Shown: positions 17,395-23,841 of the stretch, piece after piece
How the letters are laid out: each line of letters starts with the position of its first letter
How positions within the stretch are numbered: the stretch's first letter is position 1
NCBI RefSeq assembly: GCF_004216475.1
Contig: NZ_CP022303.1
Coordinates: 3,968,001-4,032,000, forward strand
Length of the DNA stretch: 64,000 nucleotides
From: Thalassococcus sp. S3
GTDB lineage: Bacteria > Pseudomonadota > Alphaproteobacteria > Rhodobacterales > Rhodobacteraceae
Direction: 5' to 3'
The notes under the pieces: generated by a model
What the model was told of the DNA's origin: nothing
Databases searched by the model: none
What the model saw: only the letters and a program-made list of their open reading frames with translations
Translations under genes and position numbers: made by a program

Positions 17395-17971
17395 CTCTGG
17401 CCCTTTCAGAAAAACGGTGTGTGACGGCCATCTGAAACGCCTCGATGGCGGCCTCCGTCGGTGCGCAATCGATAGCGGCTGGGCCCCAGATCACGTCAAG
17501 CCACCGCCTGTCCATCTCGGGTTGACCTTGACGCCAAGCCGCTTCCGCAAGCTTGCCCGAACGCTCCACCAGATCCATGACCCCAGTCAGATCCGCAGCA
17601 TGGGTCCCCATGCGTTGGGCCTGGTTCAGGGCAAGGGTCCAGCCATCCGCGCAGATAACCTGCGTTATTTCGGCGATGACCTCCCGATTAAGCAGACCCG
17701 CCAGCGCATCAGCCTGCAGGACCGCACCTGCCAGCATCGCCAGCCCGCTCCGTTCATCTGCTGACATCCGCAGTAGAAATCGGCAGGAGGATGTTGGAGG
17801 GTCCATAAGGTTGTGGCGTTCGCGCAGACGGGACCTGGACAGGCGCTGTAACCGCGCGCTCTGCTCGATCACCGGGCGCGCCCAGGACATCTTCACCGTT
17901 AGTGCATCCAGACAGCACGCCAGATCAATGAGGTCGTCCGGCCCCGAGATGTTTTGCGCAAGCTGGTTCAT
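17381..17971 (-). CDS. sctK: T3SS sorting platform protein SctK (NolU-like)
   Basis: A 196-residue helical protein. Start chosen at the ATG at 17971, which overlaps the sctJ stop (ATGA); a longer frame to 18139 lies within sctJ. Family members are weakly conserved. Visible features are W-A-R-P near residue 33, a long central helix region and a final W-L-D-V-I-W-G-P patch. The position between sctJ and sctL is that of nolU. SctK connects the SctQ pods to SctD. Confidence 0.75.
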   Translation of the reverse strand: MNQLAQNISGPDDLIDLACCLDALTVKMSWARPVIEQSARLQRLSRSRLRERHNLMDPPTSSCRFLLRMSADERSGLAMLAGAVLQADALAGLLNREVIAEITQVICADGWTLALNQAQRMGTHAADLTGVMDLVERSGKLAEAAWRQGQPEMDRRWLDVIWGPAAIDCAPTEAAIEAFQMAVTHRFSERARDETV

Positions 17972-18789
17972 CCGGACACGCCCTCCTGGGTCTTTCGCGC
18001 TTCGGCGATCACCCCGAAATGCGCTTGAGCTGGCAGCGCATTCCCTGTCGACCTTCCATCGTCGGCCTTCCTGCGCACCCGCAGCAACAGCGTGGCCCCG
18101 ATAAAGAGCACCGTGATCAAGGTCGCCGCAAAGGCCCAAAGGGATGCTGGTGTCTTCTTGGCTGCCGGACCTGGCGGCTGAGGCTTTGTCACCGGCTCGG
18201 CCATGCCCTGAACCAGGAAAACCGACACGTTGTCATAGTGAAGGCCTTCGATACTGTTGGCGACGAGGATCTTGATCTCAGGCACCATGTCGCGCAGGTC
18301 GGTCCCTTCGACATGGCGCAGAAACACAGAGGCGGACGCCGCTTCGCGGGGTTTGCCGATGACTTCTTCGGATGGCAGCACCGCATGCACGCGGGCCGAA
18401 AGGACACCATCAATTTCGGAAAGAGTGTGAGACAATTCCTCGGAGATCGCAAAAACCAGACGGGCCCGTTCCTCGACTGGTGAAACGACGAACCCGTCGC
18501 CGGCGAAGACATCGCTCAAGGTTGCATAGCTCTTGCGGGGAAGTCCCCGGTTGTCCAGGACTTCGATCGCCCGGGCGAAATCGTCCTGATGGACTTGCAC
18601 CGTCACCTCGGAAGGGCTGGTAACGACCCGGCTTGCTGAGATGCCGGAGGAGGCAAGCACCGCCACGATTTGGTTGGCATCCCGCTCCGTCAAGTTGGTG
18701 TAAAGATCGGTCTGACAGGCCGAAAGCGCGGCAAGGCACCCCACCATAGCGAGACGACGAAAACGGGCGCATGCGTCAGGGCCGGGCAT
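17968..18789 (-). CDS. sctJ: T3SS inner-membrane ring lipoprotein SctJ (NolT/RhcJ-like)
   Basis: A YscJ/PrgK-family lipoprotein of about 273 residues. Seen: a signal peptide with lipobox L-S-A-C (Cys at ~25), followed by the family motif L-Y-T-N-L-T-E-R-D-A-N-Q-I. Two ring-building motifs follow (~30-90 and ~110-195, with A-R-V-H-A-V-L-P). A single C-terminal membrane helix lies at ~215-238, before a basic tail. Start at the ATG at 18789; a GTG lies one codon upstream. It forms the 24-subunit inner ring with SctD. It is the second gene of the operon, at the nolT position. Confidence 0.95.
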   Translation of the reverse strand: MPGPDACARFRRLAMVGCLAALSACQTDLYTNLTERDANQIVAVLASSGISASRVVTSPSEVTVQVHQDDFARAIEVLDNRGLPRKSYATLSDVFAGDGFVVSPVEERARLVFAISEELSHTLSEIDGVLSARVHAVLPSEEVIGKPREAASASVFLRHVEGTDLRDMVPEIKILVANSIEGLHYDNVSVFLVQGMAEPVTKPQPPGPAAKKTPASLWAFAATLITVLFIGATLLLRVRRKADDGRSTGNALPAQAHFGVIAEARKTQEGVSG

Positions 18790-18793
18790 CACA

Positions 18794-19270
18794 TCAGCCC
18801 TGCGACAGCTTATTGAAACCCTGGCCGGCGGACTTACCGATGCCGATTGCGAAATTCACCAGGTTGGCCTGATTGGCGATCCGGTCGTATCGCATGAGTA
18901 TTTCGTCCGCCGCTGCCAGAGATTCCTTGAAGTCAGGTCCCTTCCGGTCTTCCGGGGACCGCTTTGCGGCATCCTCGGCATTCGGACCGTAAGCGACGCT
19001 CACCTCTGCATCCTGGCTCAGCAGACCGCTCGTCAGGGGCCTTGAGACCGCAAGATCGACGCTGGCGATCGATTGACCGTAACTCCGCATCAGATCACCA
19101 ACCTTGGCGTCTTCTGCCTCCGGATTGCTGAGCGTCTGTTTGGACAGATCTCGCAGATGTTCGGCGAAGGCCGATGCATTCTGGTCTTTGGGTTCGATAT
19201 TCTGATCGCTCACAGGCTCGTTGCCCGTGAGCGCCGATGCGCCTTCAAGTCCCATGACATCCCCGATCAT
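18794..19270 (-). CDS. sctI: T3SS inner rod protein SctI (NolB-like)
   Basis: First gene of the sctI-sctU operon. Start chosen at the ATG at 19270 (158 aa), preceded by GAAG; a longer frame reaches 19402 but would overlap the divergent nolW-like gene. The N-terminal ~100 residues are polar. The C-terminal ~50 residues are helical (E-I-L-M-R-Y-D-R-I-A-N-Q-A-N-L-V-N-F), with the Asn/Leu-rich end helix typical of SctI rod proteins. NolB of rhizobia has similar length and the same position beside nolT. SctI anchors the needle to the export gate. Confidence 0.75.
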   Translation of the reverse strand: MIGDVMGLEGASALTGNEPVSDQNIEPKDQNASAFAEHLRDLSKQTLSNPEAEDAKVGDLMRSYGQSIASVDLAVSRPLTSGLLSQDAEVSVAYGPNAEDAAKRSPEDRKGPDFKESLAAADEILMRYDRIANQANLVNFAIGIGKSAGQGFNKLSQG

Positions 19271-19401
19271 CGTAGCTTCGCCGGGAAGGTATGAATGCAG
19301 TCTTACGGCAACCTGACAGCATTCAAGCTGGCGGATCCGGACACCGTTCCCTAGGCTCGGCATGATATCCGAGCAAACGTTCCCAAGGGGGCTGTTGAGC
19401 A
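19271..19401. promoter_or_regulatory. Divergent promoter region of sctI operon and nolW-like gene
   Basis: This 131-bp gap between divergently transcribed operons must carry promoters for both. No sequence matching the rhizobial tts box could be recognised by eye, and no strong inverted repeat stands out. Confidence 0.4.
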
Positions 19402-19986
19402 ATGCGATATGCGAGTTTGATCCGGCACGGGCTAAGACATCTGGCTGTCATGACCTGCCTCATACAAACGGCCGATGCGGCCCCCCTGCCCGACGGTGAC
19501 CCTGTCTCGCTGGCGATCATTCATCAGGATGTGAAGGATGTCCTTCAGGATTTCAGCCTGAGGATCGGCATACCCATCGGCGTATCGCCCGATGTCTCAG
19601 GCATTGTCCGTGATCTGAAAGGTTCGTTCGCGCCACGGGACTTTCTGGATAGGCTGAGCACACGGCACAAGCTTACCTGGTACTATGACGGCGATATCAT
19701 CCATGTCACGCCCGTGTCTGCCAATCGCACCCTGCTGATCGAATTGGGACTTGGCGATTTCGACGCCCTGGCACGTACTCTGAATGATCTTGAGATTGCC
19801 GATGACCGCTATGTCGTGCGCCGGACACCGGATGCCCGCGTCGCGCGGCTGTCAGGGCCACCGGCCTTCGTAAATCTGGTCGAAAAGACCGTGGGTGTCC
19901 TTCCCTCTTCAACACCCAAGCCGCCCGCTGCGGTTCAAAACCCTCCCACAGTTCCAAGCCGGCCACGCTTCTGCATCGGCTGCTAG
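19402..19986 (+). CDS. rhcC1: Split-secretin N-terminal subunit (NolW/RhcC1-like, SctC N0-N1 domains)
   Basis: A 194-residue exported protein: a signal peptide with a probable cleavage after A-D-A near residue 26, then the SctC N0 domain (~35-105, with D-V-L-Q-D-F-S, G-I-P-I-G-V-S-P-D-V-S-G and the SctC hallmark L-T-W-Y-Y-D-G-D-I-I-H-V) and an N1-like domain (~115-165). The protein ends soon after, with a Pro-rich tail and a final C-I-G-C, and has no secretin pore domain. This is the architecture of rhizobial NolW/RhcC1, which is likewise divergent from nolBTUV. It probably contacts SctD and works with the separate secretin at 9049-11106. Confidence 0.85.
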   Translation: MRYASLIRHGLRHLAVMTCLIQTADAAPLPDGDPVSLAIIHQDVKDVLQDFSLRIGIPIGVSPDVSGIVRDLKGSFAPRDFLDRLSTRHKLTWYYDGDIIHVTPVSANRTLLIELGLGDFDALARTLNDLEIADDRYVVRRTPDARVARLSGPPAFVNLVEKTVGVLPSSTPKPPAAVQNPPTVPSRPRFCIGC

Positions 19987-20094
19987 GCTGCGGGCGTCAG
20001 GCTTTGGTCAGATGCCTGTGTTCAACTCAGAACGGAGCGGTGACGCATGACCGTTCGGCACATTACGTCTCATGATCAGAGCCAGGAGGAACCA

Positions 20095-20715
20095 ATGGCC
20101 ACCATAGACAGTCTTCAGGGCAATTCACCGGTTCAGACGGATGCGATTGCATCTGTCGCCGAAGACACCAAAGCGAAATTCACCCTACCGTCCAATAGCG
20201 GCGAAGCGATCAACTTGATGATTGGCGACGGAGGAAAGCCCATCTCCAAGCCCGGGGGAGATGACCCGCTTAGCGTCGATAGCCTGGTCGACTCCCCGCA
20301 GGATGTCTCGAAATACCCCAACACGGCCGAAGGCGCGCAACAGCGCGTCAACGACGCGGTCAGCGGGCTGCAATCGTCCTTCGGAGAGTTGCAAGACGCA
20401 CTGAAAACGTTGGAAAGCTTCAATAGCAAAACGGCAGGACCGGAAGGCACCGAGAAAGGCGATGGTACACCCGAAACCCAGGGCAAGGACGCCGCTGAGA
20501 AGGCAGAAAAGGCCAACGAGGCAGAGGAAACCGAGAATGACGAGCAGACTGTTCTGCTGAAACTTCTGCTTTTGCTGCTAAGGATGCTGGGCGACAAAAA
20601 CATTCCTCAGGAAATGAAGGATGAGATCAAGGCATTACTTCCGCAGTTGGCCAAAAACCCACAGCTTCAGGAGCTGATGGGAGGCGCGATGGGCACCGAG
20701 GCCGGCAAGCCGTAA
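20095..20715 (+). CDS. 206-aa acidic helical protein, candidate T3SS substrate or regulator
   Basis: Start chosen at the ATG at 20095, which follows a perfect AGGAGGA; an in-frame ATG at 20047 has no such site. No family is recognised. The N-terminal ~70 residues are polar and likely disordered; helical stretches follow (~80-115). A Lys/Glu-rich charged helix (~130-160) leads into a striking Leu run (LLKLLLLLLRMLGDK, ~162-176) and a final amphipathic helix. There is no signal peptide and no Cys. It lies downstream of the nolW-like gene and ends in an intrinsic terminator. It could be a secreted protein, a translocator or a needle-length or gatekeeper factor. Confidence 0.6.
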   Translation: MATIDSLQGNSPVQTDAIASVAEDTKAKFTLPSNSGEAINLMIGDGGKPISKPGGDDPLSVDSLVDSPQDVSKYPNTAEGAQQRVNDAVSGLQSSFGELQDALKTLESFNSKTAGPEGTEKGDGTPETQGKDAAEKAEKANEAEETENDEQTVLLKLLLLLLRMLGDKNIPQEMKDEIKALLPQLAKNPQLQELMGGAMGTEAGKP

Positions 20716-20723
20716 AGAGGCCC

Positions 20724-20766
20724 GCAGGCCCGATCTGATCTGGATCGGGCCTGCGCTTTTATTTTA
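20724..20766 (+). terminator. Rho-independent terminator of the nolW transcript
   Basis: GCAGGCCCGATC (20724-20735) and its exact complement GATCGGGCCTGC (20743-20754) form a 12-bp stem with a 7-nt loop, followed directly by a T-rich tract (GCTTTTATTTTA). It starts 8 bp after the stop codon of the 206-aa gene and closes the rightward transcript. Confidence 0.9.
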
Positions 20767-21017
20767 GGGCTAAACATTTATTCAAGGTATATCATCTGAG
20801 ATTTCATGCTTATTCCTTAAATTGGCGAACTTTCGCCATATGTCGGTTATTTGCAAGACCGTAGAGCTTCCATTCTGCAAGGCTTGGGTAAGCTTTGGTG
20901 AATAGTAACGACAGGGAAGGGATTTACGGATAAAGCCCAGGGTAAAACCCCGTCTTTCGCTTCCGGAATAGAAAAGCCACTCCTTCTCTAAAACTCTGGA
21001 ATTGGATCAGTTCTAAA

Positions 21018-21692
21018 ATGAAAATTCTGCTTTTAGAAGACGATCTGCAATGTGCTGACTTGGTTCGGTCTTTTCTGATCCGAAGCGGCTTCGTGGTTGA
21101 CCACGCGGATCGAATTGCCGATGCGGATGAGTTCGTCGGGGCCGCCACCTACGACGCTATGATCCTTGATCGTAATCTTCCCGATGGCGACAGTCAGTCT
21201 TGGCTCAGCCAACAGCGCAAAAGGCACAACCGTACCCCAGCGATCTTTATGTCCGTCTGGTCCGACAGCGATACGAAGATTGACGGTCTCGATGCTGGCG
21301 GGGATGATTATGTTCCCAAAAACATACCGTTAGAGGAGCTCGCCGCACGCACACGGGCCATCATGCGGCGCGCACAGCGCGACAGCTATCCGACGTTCCA
21401 GCTTGGAAATCTCGAATTCGATCCGGCGAACCGAACAGTGATTGTGGATGATCGCAACATACATCTGACACGGCGCGAGATCGACCTTCTGGAGGTGCTG
21501 ATCAGACGTGAAGGACGGACGGTGACACGCGAGACGCTGGAGCAAAGTCTTTATTGTTTTGACAAGGACTTCACCCCGAACTCGATTGAGGTGTGTGTCT
21601 GTCGGCTTCGAAAGTCGCTTAAACACTTCAAGGCCAGCGTTCAAATCTCCACGGTTCGTGGCTTAGGTTATATTCTGCAGGAGTTGGAGTAA
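21018..21692 (+). CDS. OmpR/PhoB-family response regulator
   Basis: A 224-residue regulator. The receiver domain (~1-115) has the acidic cluster E7-D8-D9, phosphoacceptor Asp51 (M-I-L-D-R-N-L-P-D-G), a Ser for the conserved Ser/Thr position, and Lys101. The DNA-binding winged helix (~125-222) has R-R-E-I-D-L-L-E-V-L and V-C-V-C-R-L-R-K-S-L followed by T-V-R-G-L-G-Y. It is followed 38 bp later by a histidine kinase gene, so the two form a two-component system. It lies between the T3SS structural genes and the AraC-type regulator and probably controls the T3SS, as response regulator TtsI does in rhizobia. The upstream 250 bp are AT-rich and carry the palindrome GGCGAACTTTCGCC (20824-20837). Confidence 0.9.
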   Translation: MKILLLEDDLQCADLVRSFLIRSGFVVDHADRIADADEFVGAATYDAMILDRNLPDGDSQSWLSQQRKRHNRTPAIFMSVWSDSDTKIDGLDAGGDDYVPKNIPLEELAARTRAIMRRAQRDSYPTFQLGNLEFDPANRTVIVDDRNIHLTRREIDLLEVLIRREGRTVTRETLEQSLYCFDKDFTPNSIEVCVCRLRKSLKHFKASVQISTVRGLGYILQELE

Positions 21693-21730
21693 ATAGTAGA
21701 AAATAACAAATCACGCCAACGGGGGCTAAT

Positions 21731-22687
21731 ATGATTACGCACATGTCAGAATACGGGTATATGCAGGCCTCCTTTACTCTCCTTTCCTTTCTACTCCTAT
21801 TCATCATATTATTGGTTAGTCAGCTCTCCCTTGATTCACGATACGTTATCTTGTGTGAATTTCAGCCACTTGTTCGATTTATTCGCAACATAAGTGCGAT
21901 GCAGATTGAAAAGTCTCACTCTGCCGACGGCGGCCAGTCCAGACCGCCGTATCTCGAAAAAATCCGACCCGCCCGCCCGTTGAAGCCACAGCGCCCGTCG
22001 ACCCAAGGCGATGTTTACAATCGATTTCGTGCAGCCGTCGCAAGGATGCGCCGTTTCTTTCGCAACCATGACATCGGCGCGGATACTGCCCATCAACTCA
22101 AAACCCCTCTTGCAATCATGAAGATGCGCCTGTCCGAGGCGTCGGATTTCGAGGAGCGGGAAGATCTGGCGAAGGACCTTGCTCATCTGGAAAATGTTGT
22201 GGAAACGATGCTGATGTCCGCACGGCTTGATCGGGTGAAAAAGCGTGATTTCAGGGAAATGGACCTGACCTCAGTGTGCCGCGACGTTGCCGCAAAAGCC
22301 GCACCGCACATCATCGCACAGGGGCACGATTTCGAGTTCCTGGAAGAGGTACGCGAACCCGACAAATATCGGGGAGATCGCCATCTGATCGGCCAGGCCG
22401 TACACGCTTGCCTTGAAAACGCGGCGAAATACAGCCCGCCGCCCGGTCAGGTTTCTCTCGCCGTCACAAAGCACGGCGTTGAGATCCGGGACCGCGGCCC
22501 AGGCGTTCCAAAGACCGAGCGCGCGCGCATCTTTCGAGCCTATGAACGCGGAGCAACATCCGTGTCGCGGGAAGGCTCGGGGTTGGGTCTGTCAATCGCG
22601 TCGCGCATTGTCGCATTGCATGGCGGGGAGATCGCCGTTTCGGACCGCCAAGGCGGTGGTGCAGTTTTCCAGCTACGCCTGCGGTGA
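21731..22687 (+). CDS. Sensor histidine kinase, partner of the response regulator
   Basis: A 318-residue kinase. One N-terminal membrane helix (~14-33) follows a short cytoplasmic lead; no large periplasmic sensor domain is present. The HisKA motif is D-T-A-H-Q-L-K-T-P-L with His121. The ATPase domain has an N-box (E-N-A-A-K-Y, Asn230), a G1 box D-R-G-P-G-V near 254-259, and a G2 box G-S-G-L-G-L-S near 282-288. All catalytic residues are present, so it should autophosphorylate. With a single membrane helix it may sense a membrane or cytoplasmic signal, or a partner protein. The first ~60 codons are noticeably AT-rich compared with the rest of the gene. Confidence 0.88.
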   Translation: MITHMSEYGYMQASFTLLSFLLLFIILLVSQLSLDSRYVILCEFQPLVRFIRNISAMQIEKSHSADGGQSRPPYLEKIRPARPLKPQRPSTQGDVYNRFRAAVARMRRFFRNHDIGADTAHQLKTPLAIMKMRLSEASDFEEREDLAKDLAHLENVVETMLMSARLDRVKKRDFREMDLTSVCRDVAAKAAPHIIAQGHDFEFLEEVREPDKYRGDRHLIGQAVHACLENAAKYSPPPGQVSLAVTKHGVEIRDRGPGVPKTERARIFRAYERGATSVSREGSGLGLSIASRIVALHGGEIAVSDRQGGGAVFQLRLR

Positions 22688-22943
22688 CGATCGGACCCGT
22701 CGGTCAACGAAAGATCATGTAGCGACGTGCGTCATCCCGCCGAAAGAGACGAAACGCCGAAACAGGCGACGTGCTGCTGATTGAGCGGCCTGAACTAGCG
22801 AAGCATCGCATAAAGTATACGCTTGCATCCCGGATCCGAAGATATCTCGGCGGTATGCTCTAAAAGATGCATACCACTCTCCTTTTTACGAATGATTCCC
22901 CAAGAGCCTCACCGAAGCTCAAAACATCAAACAGGATCGCGTT

Positions 22944-23825
22944 ATGATGTCTTCTCTACCTCCCCTGCCCGGGGAAGCGGACCCAAAACCGCTGAGATAT
23001 GCCGTGCGCAAACAGCGTCTGTGCGGTCTGGTGTTTCTGCAGGAAGGAAACCAGATCTATTCCGAAGCGATATCGAAAGACAGAGATACTCGTTGGCCTA
23101 TCGACCTGTCGACGGGCCTCTCCTGCACCTTGACTGTAAGGGAGTGCAATTCTCCCCGATCGAAGGCGAAATTTCCGATCAACGCACCCGTCGGCGCGGA
23201 AAACGCGTCTTTCGCCCGCCTTTTCCTTTTGGATACCGATGCTGTGGGTCCCCTGCTCAGGCGCGACTATGGCGTGCAGCCCAGCCCCCATTCGATCCGG
23301 TCGCATGTCGCGCCCGTATCGGCAAGCCTGTCGCTGCTGCTGGACGACATTCTGCGGGCTGTGCGGGGCAACGGACGCCGCGCGCTGGTGGCCGAATACT
23401 TCATCAGCGAATGCGCGCATCTGATCGCGACCGAAGGGCTTGGACTAGCCTCGCAGCGGATGGGCACACGCAACCTGTTGTTGCCGCAGATACACGCCCT
23501 GGATCGCTACATGCAGCGGCACAGCGGCGATGTCAGCCTCGAGGATATGGCGGCGATCTGCGAGCTGGGCCCTCGTCAGTTCCTGCGCGCCTTCCGCAAC
23601 ACATTCGGAACCACGCCGATGCAGTTCGAACAGAAGGTGCGCCTGATCCGTGCGCGCAAGCTGTTGCAGGAGCCGCGGCGTGCCTTGGCACATATCGCGG
23701 TCGATACCGGATTTCACGATCAGGCGCATTTCACCAATGCCTTTCGCCGCGCCTTTGGCCAAACGCCGGGGCAATACCGACAGGCTGCCCGGAAGCAATA
23801 TGAAAAGAATGCGCGGCAGATCTGA
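22944..23825 (+). CDS. AraC-family transcriptional regulator
   Basis: A 293-residue protein with a C-terminal double helix-turn-helix AraC domain (~185-285: D-V-S-L-E-D-M-A, R-Q-F-L-R-A-F-R-N-T-F-G, then I-A-V-D-T-G-F-H-D-Q-A-H-F-T-N-A-F-R-R and G-Q-T-P-G-Q-Y-R-Q). The N-terminal ~170 residues are of the cupin-like AraC_binding_2 type. AraC regulators such as ExsA, LcrF and HrpB are common T3SS master activators, and this gene lies between the T3SS two-component system and a large candidate effector gene with which it converges (16 bp between stops). A role in the T3SS is therefore likely but inferred. AAGTATACGC occurs 121 bp before its start and also upstream of the secretin gene. Confidence 0.88.
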   Translation: MMSSLPPLPGEADPKPLRYAVRKQRLCGLVFLQEGNQIYSEAISKDRDTRWPIDLSTGLSCTLTVRECNSPRSKAKFPINAPVGAENASFARLFLLDTDAVGPLLRRDYGVQPSPHSIRSHVAPVSASLSLLLDDILRAVRGNGRRALVAEYFISECAHLIATEGLGLASQRMGTRNLLLPQIHALDRYMQRHSGDVSLEDMAAICELGPRQFLRAFRNTFGTTPMQFEQKVRLIRARKLLQEPRRALAHIAVDTGFHDQAHFTNAFRRAFGQTPGQYRQAARKQYEKNARQI

Positions 23826-23841
23826 CAGAGAGGTGCGAGCT

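Noticed and set aside
1..19986. A flagellar rather than T3SS export apparatus
   Set aside because: SctJ lipoprotein, SctD, a NolW-like secretin domain and SctI/K-type genes are T3SS-specific, and no rod, hook or filament genes are present.
22823..23803. 326-codon forward frame overlapping the AraC-type regulator gene
   Set aside because: It lies in another frame of the regulator gene, is Arg/Pro/Gly-rich without domains, and has no ribosome-binding site; the AraC frame has clear helix-turn-helix motifs.
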